Shown: piece by piece, positions 47,694-57,354 of the stretch | Numbering within the stretch: position 1 is the first letter of the stretch | How the letters are laid out: every line of letters starts with the position of its first letter | From: Woronichinia naegeliana WA131 | GTDB lineage: Bacteria; Cyanobacteriota; Cyanobacteriia; Cyanobacteriales; Microcystaceae | DNA: 64,000 bases | Assembly: GCA_025370055.1 (NCBI GenBank) | Contig: CP073041.1 | Span: 7,472,272-7,536,271, forward strand | Direction of reading: 5' to 3' | Notes under the pieces: model-generated | Seen by the model: only the letters and a program-made list of their open reading frames with translations | What the model was told of the DNA's origin: nothing | Databases searched by the model: none | Position numbers and translations under genes: made by a program

Positions 47694-48092
47694 GATTCGA
47701 CAGAGCCAGAGCCAATGGAAATGCCCTCTGCCTGCAAATAACCATAATTGACAATCCGATGTTTATGCTTGTTTAAATAAATGATAAAATTCTCAGCTTG
47801 AGGCTCTGACCATCCCTCAAAACAGGAGATAGCGGCATCCACTTCACCCGTCCAAAGAAAAGACTTGACCTCCTCAATTCGCTGGAATGACCCCCCAACT
47901 TTATAGAGGTTTTCAATTAAGTGATACCAGTCCAAAATTTCAATTCGCTCATGTTTCTGTCCTATCTCACGAAATAAGTTCCAGATACCATCATGTCCAT
48001 CTCCCAAACAAATTAAAGGCTTAGCCAAAATTTGAGAATTAACCAAATCTAATAAAGCCGAGTTATCTTGAAAAAAGGCAGCTACCTTAGGG

Positions 48093-48383
48093 TAATCGCA
48101 TCTTATTTGTTACAAAAAATACAGACAAAAAGAGAGAAATATAGTGTAAAAAAGAAGCAGTCATCTAAGAGAAGAAAAGGCTATTATTTAAAAAAAGTAA
48201 GTGAGTGAGGTCAAAGACAGGGTAATCGCATATTAGTAGAGTGGAATCAAAAAAGAAATCTAGCTTAAAAATAGACTATATCAAAAACTAAAAAGAGAAG
48301 AAAATCAACTTAAACTCTAAAAGATTAAGTAATTTCGCTAATTCATAATTGTTGGTGTCAATATTTTGCCAATCCTCCTATTT
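48093..48383. other. Intergenic stretch, no gene seen
   Basis: An AT-rich stretch with two direct copies of agggtaatcgcat (48093-48106 and 48217-48230) about 125 bp apart, possibly the remains of IS termini. There is no reading frame with recognisable homology. Confidence 0.4.
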
Positions 48384-48595
48384 GGGGCTTGCTGAATAAG
48401 GATGAAATCCTTGCTATACAATACTTTCAGGCATTTTACAAACGATCAGATGCAAGGTTATGGCATTTGGAGGCTCAAAATCCATGCACTTTGCTGGAAA
48501 AATGTGAGGTAAAACTGGAAACTGAGCTCTGAAGTCACCATTTTTCGCGCCCTGTGGCATCTAGGTTCGTTTTGTGGACTTTTTTAGCAAGCCCT
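48384..48595. mobile_element. 212-bp MITE with IS5-like (E) terminal repeats
   Basis: The ends GGGGCTTGCTGAATAAGG and, reversed, AGGGCTTGCTAAAAAAGTC match the first ~13 bases of element E. The interior is unrelated and non-coding. The direct repeat attt flanks it (48380-48383 and 48596-48599), the same 4-bp duplication size as E. It lies 14 bp from E copy 4. Confidence 0.8.
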
Positions 48596-48609
48596 ATTTG
48601 AAGCTAAAT

Positions 48610-50299
48610 AGGGCTTGCTGAAAAAAGCTGAAACCTTTACGGAGAAAAATAGTAGGCGAATTAAGAACCGCTAGAATGCACGAAAATAGGGTAGAATGCC
48701 TCAAAACCATTGCATTAAGAAGAGAGAAAGCAGATGTACCGAAAGCAACAGTACTCAATTGAAACACCAGAAAACTTGAAAAATCTGTTCGGCGGGCAGT
48801 TAGACGAAGAAAATCGTTGGATAGAAATGTCAAAAATGATTCCCTGGGAAGAATATGAGGAAGAATATGCAAAAAACTTCACAGAAAAAAAAGGAGCCCC
48901 AGCCAAATCATTTAGAATGGCATTAGGAGCATTAATTATCAAAGAAATTTCAGGAAAAAGTGACAGAGAAACAGTAGAACAAATAAAAGAGAACCCTTAT
49001 TTACAGTACTTTATAGGAATGGAAAGCTATAGTAGCAAAGAAGCATTTAGTGCGTCAATGATGGTTCATTTTCGTAAAAAAATAGGAATGGAATTAATAA
49101 ATAAAATTAATAAAGAAATAGAAAAAAAAGCGACGGGTGTAGCGTCAGAAAAAAAAGAAAATGAAGGAAAGTTATTGTTAGATGCGACTTGTACACCAGC
49201 AGATATAAAATATCCAACGGATATAGGAATATTGAATGATGCCAGAGAAAAAACAGAAAAAATAATAGATAAGCTGTATGAAGAAATAAAAGAGAAAAGG
49301 AAAGAAAAGCCGAGGACTTATAGGGAAGTGGCAAGAAAAGAGTACTTAGCCATAGCAAAAAAACGTCGTGTGTCAAAAAAAGAAAGAAGAAAAGGAACAA
49401 AAAAACAACTAGGATATATAAAAAGAAACTTGTCTGATATAGAAAAAATGATAGAAGAGGGAGCAAAGTTAGAAAAACTAACGAAAAAAGAGCAAGAAGA
49501 GCTTGTAACGATAGGAAAAGTGTATGAGCAACAGTTAGAAATGTATGAAAAAAAGACAAATAAAGTAGAAAACAGAATTGTGAGTGTAAGCCAACCTCAC
49601 GTGCGTCCAATAGTGCGTGGAAAAGCGGGAAAAGCAGTAGAGTTTGGAGCTAAAATATCGGCAAGTAATGTGAATGGCTTTGTCTTCTTAGACAAATTAA
49701 GTTGGGATAATTACAACGAATCGGGAGATTTACAAGCGCGAATAGAAGAATATAAAAGGGAAACAGGATGTTATCCGGAATCGGTTCATGTGGATAAAAT
49801 CTATCGAACAAAAGCGAATCGAGCTTATTGTAAAGAAAGGGATATAAGAATGAGTGGTCCCCGATTGGGAAGACCGCCGAAAGAGGTGAGCAAAGAAAAA
49901 AAGAAAGAGGCACGCTCAGATGAAAGAGTGCGTAATGCCATTGAGGGTAAATTCGGACAGGGAAAGAGGAAATTTAGTCTTGGTCGAGTGATGGCCAAAC
50001 TACCTGAGACCTCGGAAACGGTAATTGCGATGAACTTTTTGGTAATGAATCTTTCTACTCTACTTCAGAAGACAAAAAGTAAAAAGTTGTAGAGTCGTTT
50101 TTCTTGTGAAAAATGGTGTTAATTTTCCTCTCTTTTGTGAGGAGTGATTTGTGTTGACCTTTTTAGACAGAAAGGAACAATAGATTAAACAAAATCTGTA
50201 TTTTGATTTGTTTCCATAAGGATAAGTTATCTATGCTTTTTCAGTCCATACTTCCCTAACCCACATTTCTTTCGTTTTTTGACTTTTTCAGCAAGCCCT
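48610..50299 (+). mobile_element. IS5-like element E, copy 4
   Basis: A 1690-bp full-length copy. The left flank ends aaat and the right flank begins aatt, so no exact 4-bp duplication is present. The right flank runs straight into an ISAs1 fragment. Confidence 0.9.
48734..50092 (+). CDS. IS5/IS1182-type transposase, copy 4
   Basis: A 452-residue intact frame with a predicted protein the same as copy 2 (QYFIGMES, FSAS, NLSDIEK). Confidence 0.93.
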   Translation: MYRKQQYSIETPENLKNLFGGQLDEENRWIEMSKMIPWEEYEEEYAKNFTEKKGAPAKSFRMALGALIIKEISGKSDRETVEQIKENPYLQYFIGMESYSSKEAFSASMMVHFRKKIGMELINKINKEIEKKATGVASEKKENEGKLLLDATCTPADIKYPTDIGILNDAREKTEKIIDKLYEEIKEKRKEKPRTYREVARKEYLAIAKKRRVSKKERRKGTKKQLGYIKRNLSDIEKMIEEGAKLEKLTKKEQEELVTIGKVYEQQLEMYEKKTNKVENRIVSVSQPHVRPIVRGKAGKAVEFGAKISASNVNGFVFLDKLSWDNYNESGDLQARIEEYKRETGCYPESVHVDKIYRTKANRAYCKERDIRMSGPRLGRPPKEVSKEKKKEARSDERVRNAIEGKFGQGKRKFSLGRVMAKLPETSETVIAMNFLVMNLSTLLQKTKSKKL

Positions 50300-50316
50300 A
50301 ATTATACTCATGAATA

Positions 50317-50581
50317 TCACTCCCGTGAACTAGCTGCTAAAACCTGTAGAAGAAAATTGTTGTCCATCGCCGCCAAATAACGCTTCATCTTCAAGCTTTT
50401 TTGAGATGGCTCATGTTTAAGCAAATTAATACTTAAACGACGGAGCAAGCCCAAATTATCAGCCGCATTACCTTGACGCACTCGACTCGCATCCTCATTA
50501 AAAGTGACATCTAAAACCCAATGCAGACTATTTTCAATACTCCAGTGAGAACGAATCACATGGCTATGACGTTTGACGTTC
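50317..50581 (-). pseudogene. Second ISAs1-type transposase, C-terminal fragment
   Basis: About 88 residues on the minus strand: NVKRHSHVIRSHWSIENSLHW, then VLDVTFNEDASRVRQGNAADN, then KRYLAAMDNNFLLQVLAA, the standard ISAs1 C-terminus. It belongs to a different ISAs1 element from the one at 52305 (NEDASRVRQG versus [10 protein letters not shown]). It is cut at 50582 by the start of ISKra4-type element J copy 2. Confidence 0.83.
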
Positions 50582-52304
50582 GGGAGCATCTCACTTATGC
50601 AATAAGTATTAATACTTATGGGCGGAAAAATAAGACTTTGAACTTTATCGAACTTTATCAAAAAAAGAAATGAGAGTATAATAGTCGAGACCCACTTTCC
50701 AAAATCTATCCCAATTGAGGAACAATCTCATGTTATCAGTGTTATCAGAAAATGAAAAAAGGATTCAAGAGTTATGTCAAGAGTTGGGAGAATGTCTCTA
50801 TCAACAATCTCAAGTTAAAACATTTAATAATTTGGGAGAAATAGAGGAGACTGTCAGAGACTTAATGATTCAGTATGTCAACCCAGAAATAGGTATTTTT
50901 TTGTCAAAACAAGTACCGAGGAAACCACAGGTCGGATACGAACAGTAAAAAGTATTTTGGGGGAATTGCCCATTACAGAAAAACAAGCGAAGAAATTAGA
51001 ACTAAAGCCTCGAACTCAGATGAGTCCAATGTTAGAGAAGAACTGTTTGGGTGTGACCTTTAGTTGATGAAGAAAAAGAAAAGTGTTAACATGAGATGAA
51101 AAGTGACAAAGAGGAAACAATGATGACAGCAAAACTAATTAATGTAGAGGGTTCAAAGATAAAAATAGAACTAACATTAGAACTAAGTCGTTCAATGTTG
51201 GATACAGAAATAAATATTCAAAAAGGCTTAAACGAAGTAGGTTGCATCGCCAGCAAAGAAGCCTTGAAATATTTAGATACAGATGGTTCACCCTTAAAAA
51301 TCGGTGAAGAAATCTGGAAGAGTAAGGGAGAGCAACCGAAAGAATATCAAACACCTTATGGTGAGGTTATAGTGAATCGTCATGTATATCAGCGTTCACC
51401 TTTGAGGAAAAACGTATTGCCCCTTAGAAAGAGAAGCAAGGATAATCATAACATCAACGCCATTATTGGCAAAACAGGTATCCTCAAAAATGTCAGGGAT
51501 GGCAGGCAAAGAGGTGAAAAATGATTTATTAGAAAATCATGGTAGAAAAGTAGCGCTATCCTATATCCAAAGATTGAGTGAAGCAGTAGGAAGTGTGGTA
51601 CAGGCAAAAGAAGAAGCGTGGAGTTATGCCCCGCCCAAGGAGGATAGCCAAATTGCAACAGTGGGAATAGGATTAGATGGAACCTGTATGCTGATGTGTG
51701 AGGATGGCTACCGTGAAGCAATGGTGGGAACCGTTTCCCTATACGATAGTGAAGGCGAACGTCAACCTACAATCTATCTAGGTGCGGCACCAGAGTATGG
51801 AAAAAAGAGTTTTCTAGAAAGATTAGAAAGAGAAATTGAGCGAGCGAAAAACCGTTATCCAGAGGCAACATTGGTCGGGATAGCAGACGGGGCAGAATCA
51901 AATTGGAAGTTTTTAGAAAAGCAAACGGAAGAACAGATATTAGATTTCTATCATGCCTCTGGTTACTTAGGTGCCTTGGCAGAAGCGTTGCATCCGAATA
52001 CCGTGTCAAAACAAAAAGAATGGTTGACTGAAAATTGTCGAGAACTCAAGCATGAAAAAGGAAAAGCAGGAGAACTGCTAAATCTGATGAAAGAAGTCAA
52101 AGAAGAAAAAAGTCATTCTAAGAATCTTACCGAGAAACTACAAGCGGCGATTACTTATTACGAGAATCATCAGCATCAAATGGATTATGCTGAATACTTA
52201 GAGAAAAAGTATCCGATTGGTTCAGGTGTTACGGAAGCAGCTTGTAAGACGTTGGTCAAACAACGATTATGTTGTTCAGGGATGCGATGGAAGGAAAAAG
52301 GAGC

Positions 52305-53542
52305 CAGGGCGAACGCATCTAAAAATGATACAGATACAAGAACATTATAGAGGGATGGATAAGGGAAAATAAGGGAAAGTGCATAGAAAACAAAAGCGAT
52401 GAAACTCCGACCCAAATATAGACTGGTAGAACACTTTGCCGAAATAGATGACCCTCGCATCGAACGAACAAAACGGCATAAACTCATTGATATTCTAACG
52501 ATTGCCATCTTAGCCGTCATTTGTGGAGCAGAAGGTTGGGTAGCCATGGAAAGTTTCGGCAAGGCTAAACATCAATGGCTAAAAAAAATTTTGGAATTGC
52601 CAAATGGCATCCCCTCCGACGATACGTTTGCGCGTGTATTTGCTAGTCTGAATCCAGAGCAATTTCAAGACTGTTTTCTGCATTGGGTCAAAAGTATAGC
52701 GGAGGTAAGTGAAGGGGAAGTGATAGCGATTGACGGCAAAACCCTTCGCCACTCCTATGATAATGCCAACGGAAAGGGCGCAATTCAGATGGTAAGTGCA
52801 TGGGCAACAGCAAATCGTCTAGTACTAGGACAGTGCAAGGTGGAAAGCAAATCGTAATGAAATCACGGCGATACCCAAACTCCTGAAAATGCTAGAGGTC
52901 AAAGGTTGTATCGTAACGATTGATGCCATGGGAACTCAGACAAAGATTGCCCAACAGATAGTAGGGCGAGGGGGAGATTATGTTTTGGCATTGAAAGGCA
53001 ATCAAGGTAATCTATGTGAGGATGTTGAACAATTATTTGCTCATGCTCAATCGGTTAATTTTGCGGGAATTAAGCATGATTTTCATCAAACAATAGACAA
53101 GGGACATGGACGGATTGAAATTCGCCGTTGCTGGACGATGGAACAAACAGAATTTTTGCTGGGTGCGGAGAAATGGGCAAAGTTGACGAGCATCTGTATG
53201 ATTCAAGCGGAGAGACGATTGAAAGACAAAACAGAGTATGAGACTCGCTACTATATCAGTAGCCTGCCGAGTAATGCTCAAAAATTATCCCAATCTGTTC
53301 GTAGTCATTGGTTGATAGAAAACTCTTTACATTGGGTTCTAGACTTGGCCTTCAACGAGGATGCTTGTCGCATTCGTAAGGATTTTGCTCCTGAGAATTT
53401 AGCCGTCTTACGCCATATCGCTCTTAACTTGCTCACAAAGGAAAATACTCTGAAACTTGGTATCAAGAATAAACGGCTACGCGCTGGTTGGGACGAGGAC
53501 TATCTCCTTAAGGTTTTACTCGGATAAGATGCGTTTGCCCTG
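52305..53542 (+). mobile_element. ISAs1-family element L (10-bp duplication)
   Basis: The element is 1238 bp with ends CAGGGCGAACGCATCT and complement …AGATGCGTTTGCCCTG. The direct repeat aaaaaggagc lies at 52295-52304 and 53543-53552. It is the innermost layer of this nest. Confidence 0.94.
52399..53527 (+). pseudogene. ISAs1-family transposase with one frameshift
   Basis: The N-terminal part (52399-52857) has the DUF4338-like start RPKYRLVEHFAEIDDPRIERT, then PSDDTFARVFASLNPEQF and VIAIDGKTLRHSYD (first Asp). The C-terminal part (52889-53527) has [16 protein letters not shown] (second Asp), [12 protein letters not shown] and [21 protein letters not shown] (Glu). Between them an extra T in aaatcgtaatgaaatc shifts the frame. 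Deleting it reads [20 protein letters not shown]. One base change thus separates this from an active enzyme. Confidence 0.9.
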
Positions 53543-54251
53543 AAAAAGGAGCAGGAATTATTTTGAGCCTACGAGCTTTGGTATTGACCAAGGAACGATG
53601 GAGTCAATTTTGGGCAAAACTTGATCAATATGGGTTCCCTGTAGAACCCTGATTACAACAGCTTTTATCAACTAAAGGTCGCACCCAACTGTTTGCTACT
53701 GAGTGGCGATGAGTCTTATGAAAAAGCAGCTAAGAAAATCCAATCATTGACGGGAATTGCTGTTTCTCACAGTACGCAACAACGCCTTGTACATCGCTAT
53801 CATTTTGAAGAATTACCCTCTAACACAGAAGTCGAAGAAATTAGCATAGATGGTGGGAAGGTACGACTCAGAACTCCCAAGGGAGAACCCTTAATTTGGC
53901 GTGATTATAAAGGAGTCAGTTTTCATCAATTGGGGGTAGCTGCCTTTTTTCAAGATAACTCGGCTTTATTAGACTTGGTTAATTCTCAAATTTTGGCTAA
54001 GCCTTTAATTTGTTTGGGAGATGGACATGATGGTATCTGGAACTTATTTCGTGAGATAGGACAGAAACATGAGCGAATTGAAATTTTGGACTGGTATCAC
54101 TTAATTGAAAACCTCTATAAAGTTGGGGGGTCATTCCAGCGAATTGGGGAGCATCCCAGATTTGCAATGAGTAAAAGTACTCAGGCAATAGCTTCATTGA
54201 GATAAGCACAGCGTAATCTCAATATTTGAGGAACGTTTTCTGACTTCCAAC

Positions 54252-55641
54252 GGGTGCGACCTTTAGTTGATAAAAGCTGTTGTAATCAGGGTTCTACAGG
54301 GAACCCATATTGATCAAGTTTTGCCCAAAATTGACTCCATCGTTCCTTGGTCAATACCAAAGCTCGTAGGCTCAAAATAATTCCTGCTCCTTTTTCCTTC
54401 CATCGCATCCCTGAACAACATAATCGTTGTTTGACCAACGTCTTACAAGCTGCTTCCGTAACACCTGAACCAATCGGATACTTTTTCTCTAAGTATTCAG
54501 CATAATCCATTTGATGCTGATGATTCTCGTAATAAGTAATCGCCGCTTGTAGTTTCTCGGTAAGATTCTTAGAATGACTTTTTTCTTCTTTGACTTCTTT
54601 CATCAGATTTAGCAGTTCTCCTGCTTTTCCTTTTTCATGCTTGAGTTCTCGACAATTTTCAGTCAACCATTCTTTTTGTTTTGACACTGTATTCGGATGC
54701 AACGCTTCTGCCAAGGCACCTAAGTAACCAGAGGCATGATAGAAATCTAATATCTGTTCTTCCGTTTGCTTTTCTAAAAACTTCCAATTTGATTCTGCCC
54801 CGTCTGCTATCCCGACCAATGTTGCCTCTGGATAACGTTTTTTCGCTCGCTCAATTTCTCTTTCTAATCTTTCTAGAAAACTCTTTTTTCCATACTCTGG
54901 TGCCGCACCTAGATAGATTGTATGTTGACGTTCTCCCTCACTATCGTATAGGGAAACGGTTCCCACCATTGCTTCACGGTAGCCATCCTCACACATCAGC
55001 ATACAGGTTCCATCTAATCCTATTCCCACTGTTGCAATTTGGCTATCCTCCTTGGGCGGGGCATAACTCCACGCTTCTTCTTTTGCCTGTACCACACTTC
55101 CTACTGCTTCACTCAATCTTTGGATATAGGATAGCGCTACTTTTCTACCATGATTTTCTAATAAATCATTTTTCACCTCTTTGCCTGCCATCCCTGACAT
55201 TTTTGAGGATACCTGTTTTGCCAATAATGGCGTTGATGTTATGATTATCCTTGCTTCTCTTTCTAAGGGGCAATACGTTTTTCCTCAAAGGTGAACGCTG
55301 ATATACATGACGATTCACTATAACCTCACCATAAGGTGTTTGATATTCTTTCGGTTGCTCTCCCTTACTCTTCCAGATTTCTTCACCGATTTTTAAGGGT
55401 GAACCATCTGTATCTAAATATTTCAAGGCTTCTTTGCTGGCGATGCAACCTACTTCGTTTAAGCCTTTTTGAATATTTATTTCTGTATTCAACATTGAAC
55501 GACTGAGTTCTAATGTTAGTTCTATTTTTATCTTTGAACCCTCTACATTAATTAGTTTTGCTGTCATCATTGTTTCCTCTTTGTCACTTTTCATCTCATG
55601 TTAACACTTTTCTTTTCCTTCATCAACTAAAAGTCGCACCC
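54252..55641 (-). mobile_element. ISKra4-type element H, copy 4 (8-bp duplication)
   Basis: The element is 1390 bp in reverse orientation. The direct repeat cttccaac lies at 54244-54251 and 55642-55649. Host: element K. Confidence 0.93.
54286..55594 (-). pseudogene. ISKra4-type transposase, frameshifted (copy 4)
   Basis: ORF-A (55166-55594; here SMLNTEINI instead of SMLDTEINI) and the catalytic ORF-B (54286-55224, 312 residues; here RAKKRYPEA) are separated by the same tcacctttgagg break. All catalytic motifs remain in ORF-B. Confidence 0.88.
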
Positions 55642-56510
55642 CTTCCAACAAGCCCCTGCTATTTGTATTCTCTTGCCAATTTGTTTGATTTTTGACTCTA
55701 CACTTCCTGAGCCAATGCAGATACCTAAGTCTTGATAGAGTCCATAATCTGGCATTCTGCTTTCATGTTTCTTCATATAATTGATGAAGTTAATTGCTTC
55801 CTTTTGTTTTGAACCGTTCAATTCTTTAATTGCTGAATCTTGCTCCCCTTGCCATAAGTACGTCTCTATTTGCCTCTTTACCTTTTTTGAAACTTTCACT
55901 TTATGGATATTTTCCACCAAGTGATACCAATCCAATACTTCCCTTCTTTCGTCTTTATCCCTTATCTTTTCTATCAGATTCCAAATCCCATCATGTCCAT
56001 CTCCTAAGCAAGTTACTACTCTCGCTAATGGTTGATTATTTGTCCAAGCGATTAATTCTTCCTGCGCTTGAAAAAATGCCGCACATACCTGACCATGTAA
56101 GCTTACTGCTTTATAATTTTTCCAGATACTTTCTTCGCCTACGCTCGTTCGTATTCTTACTGTTCCGCCATCTATGCTTAGACTTTCTATTTTCCCTTTA
56201 CCTTGAGCTTCTTGAAATTCATACCCTAATGCTAATCGGTGTTGACTGCTTTTTGAGATGGACATTCCCGTCGTCATCTTGATTGTTTTTTCTCCTCTCT
56301 CAAATGACTCACAGGCTACAATATTTAAGCAGCATTTTTCTAAATAAGGACTCACTTGTTTATTTTTTTCTAACCCTAGCTTTTTCGCCTGTTTTTCTGT
56401 AATTTTTACTTTTCCGATAATACTGTCCACTGTTCTTTCTCTTCCTGCTTTTGTTCCTGTTGCTGTTTCACAAAAAAAACGGCCAATAGCTGGACTTACG
56501 ACCGATAATA

Positions 56511-56700
56511 GAGGTGATCGCCTAAAAATCACGACTCACAATACTAGCGATCACCTTTAGAAGATAAATTGTTAATGCGATCGCCTAGAAATCATGAATC
56601 ACAGTAGTAGCGATCGGCTTTAGGAGTAGATTGTTGATGCGATCACTTTTCGCTGTTGAAATAGAGAATTAGGCGATCAGTTTATGGTGAAGATGATATT
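56511..56700. repeat. HIP1-punctuated repeat module
   Basis: Two imperfect units of a ~65-bp pattern: GCGATCGCCTAAAAATCACG, actcacggtaatag, GCGATCGCCTTTAGGAG, atagattgttgat. Related units occur at 57165-57232, 57988-58065 and 59724-59845. CCTAAA and TTTAGG within the unit could pair. Confidence 0.7.
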
Positions 56701-56726
56701 ATTTTTCTAAAGATCGAGAGTGAATT

Positions 56727-56939
56727 ATGACTAAAAGTAGCAGCTTTACAGCCATTATCTACAAAGAAGATGATATGTACATTGCCGAATGTCCAGAGGT
56801 GGGTACAGTCGATCAGGGGGAAACAATTGAACAGGCGATCGCGGGATTAAAAGAAGCGACTCGGCTGTATTTAGAGGAATTTCCTCTTCCAAAAACGTCA
56901 CCTAGATTTGTGACCAGTATAGAGGTTAGCTATGCCTAA
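56727..56939 (+). CDS. hicB: HicB-type antitoxin (type II TA)
   Basis: A 70-residue protein: SSFTAIIYKEDDMYIAECPEVGTVDQGETIEQAIAGLKEATRLYLEEFP is the complete HicB core. It lies first in the operon and overlaps hicA by 8 bp; the reversed order (antitoxin first) is common in cyanobacteria. A start at 56727 with a weak upstream purine stretch (gagagtga) is plausible. Confidence 0.9.
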   Translation: MTKSSSFTAIIYKEDDMYIAECPEVGTVDQGETIEQAIAGLKEATRLYLEEFPLPKTSPRFVTSIEVSYA

Positions 56940-57159
56940 AATGCCACGAATTTCAGCCAAAGAAGCAATTCGTGCGTTAGAGCGCTTAGGATTTGAGCAA
57001 GTTCGTCAAACTGGTAGTCATGTTGTCATGAAAAAGGAAACCCAAGAAGGCGAGATCGGTTGTGTCGTGCCTTTACATCGAGAATTGAAGATAGGCACAT
57101 TGAGTGGAGTACTCAAACAAGCGCGAATTACAGTAGAAGATTTTATCGATAATCTGTAA
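56932..57159 (+). CDS. hicA: HicA-type mRNA interferase toxin
   Basis: A 75-residue protein: ISAKEAIRALERLGFEQVRQTGSHVVMKKE places the catalytic His in TGSHVVM, followed by VVPLHRELKIGTLSGVLKQARITVEDF. It is intact, and unlike the hicA at 37914 it belongs to the more common RQTGSH subgroup, so the two pairs are not recent duplicates. Confidence 0.92.
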   Translation: MPKMPRISAKEAIRALERLGFEQVRQTGSHVVMKKETQEGEIGCVVPLHRELKIGTLSGVLKQARITVEDFIDNL

Positions 57160-57164
57160 GTGCG

Positions 57165-57232
57165 ATCGCCTAAAAATCACGACTCACGGTAATAGCGATC
57201 GCCTTTAGGAGATAGATATTGAAGCGATCGCA
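57165..57232. repeat. HIP1-punctuated repeat module
   Basis: One unit of the pattern described at 56511, directly after the hicA stop. Confidence 0.65.
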
Positions 57233-57354
57233 CCTGAGATTGCTTTGATTGATCGGCAATTCGATTATACTTCGCAATCAGATAAAGCTTGCTGCAAAAA
57301 ATGTTTGTGTAACCCGTTAAAATAGTACCAAGACTAACCAAAGAGTGATTTCCC

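Larger units (their letters stand above)
43558..48092 (-). mobile_element. ISKra4-type element J, copy 3, carrying two IS1-like copies
   Basis: Its right terminus in reverse is gggagtatctcacctttgc at 43558, followed after insertion I2 by the transposase C-terminus. I3 interrupts the coding region and the sequence ends at 48092 without the left third. Both IS1-like insertions have 8-bp repeats made of J sequence (ataagtag, gattcgac), proving that J was already in place. Confidence 0.85.
46295..48092 (-). pseudogene. ISKra4-type transposase J, C-terminal half, interrupted
   Basis: On the minus strand 47702-48092 encodes AAFFQDNSALLDLVNSQILA, CLGDGHDGIWNLFREIG (second Asp), EILDWYHLIENLYKVGG and YLQAEGISIGSGSVES. 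After the IS1-like insertion the frame continues at 46409 downwards as QVKQIGHRLKITGASWNSDN to a stop at 46295. The GSGSVESQVKQIG block is the family's catalytic Glu region. The N-terminal part is absent. Confidence 0.87.
51096..53652 (+). pseudogene. ISKra4-type transposase, copy 5, frameshifted and interrupted by ISAs1
   Basis: It carries the same ttcacctttgagg frame break as copies 2, 3 and 4. The catalytic frame begins at about 51466 and runs to WKEKGA, where ISAs1 enters. The last ~33 residues follow at 53553-53652 (GIILSLRALVLTKERWSQFW). Confidence 0.9.
51049..53686 (+). mobile_element. ISKra4-type element H, copy 5, carrying an ISAs1 element (8-bp duplication)
   Basis: It starts gggtgtgacctttag and ends …ggtcgcaccc. 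The direct repeat aactgttt lies at 51041-51048 and 53687-53694. Removing the ISAs1 element and its 10-bp repeat restores about 1390 bp. Confidence 0.92.
50582..54146 (+). mobile_element. ISKra4-type element J, copy 2, carrying H5
   Basis: The left end gggagcatctcacttatgc begins at 50582. The element is interrupted at 51049-53686 by H5 (with L inside). It resumes to 54146, where another ISKra4-type element (K) cuts it after SFQRI. Its right end is missing. Confidence 0.85.
50730..54146 (+). pseudogene. ISKra4-type transposase J, copy 2, interrupted and 3'-truncated
   Basis: ORF1 (50730-50948) ends in YEQ-stop. A -1 slip on the T7 run at about 50898 would continue as FVKTSTEETTGRIRTVKSIL and ELPITEKQAKKL up to 51048. 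After H5 the frame resumes at about 53695 with LLLSGDESYEKAAKKIQSLTG, then EISIDGGKVRLRTPKGEPLIW (first Asp), CLGDGHDGIWNLF (second Asp) and DWYHLIENLYKVGGSFQRI. The C-terminal Glu region is lost at the junction with K. Confidence 0.85.
54147..56510 (-). mobile_element. ISKra4-type element K, 5'-truncated, carrying H4
   Basis: Its right terminus in reverse is gggagcatcccagatttgc at 54147. The transposase C-terminus follows, then H4 (54252-55641), then the remaining coding region to about 56510. There the sequence passes into a HIP1 repeat module without the expected left end. Confidence 0.82.
54180..56510 (-). pseudogene. ISKra4-type transposase K, interrupted and N-terminally truncated
   Basis: The piece 55642-56510 encodes SPAIGRFFCETATGTKAGRE, then DSIIGKVKITEKQAKKLGLE, SLSIDGGTVRIRTSVGEESIW (first Asp), CLGDGHDGIWNLIEKIRD (second Asp), VLDWYHLVENIHKV and GSGSVESKIKQIGKRIQI (Glu). 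After H4 it resumes at about 54251 downwards as WKSENVPQILRLRCAYLNEA. Unlike J, this copy is continuous through the T8 run, so J's split frames can be aligned to it. The first ~60 residues are missing. Confidence 0.85.

Noticed and set aside
56511-57240. Regularly spaced repeats considered as a CRISPR array
   Set aside because: Repeats are imperfect, interrupted by genes, and HIP1-based; there are no unique equal-length spacers and no cas genes.
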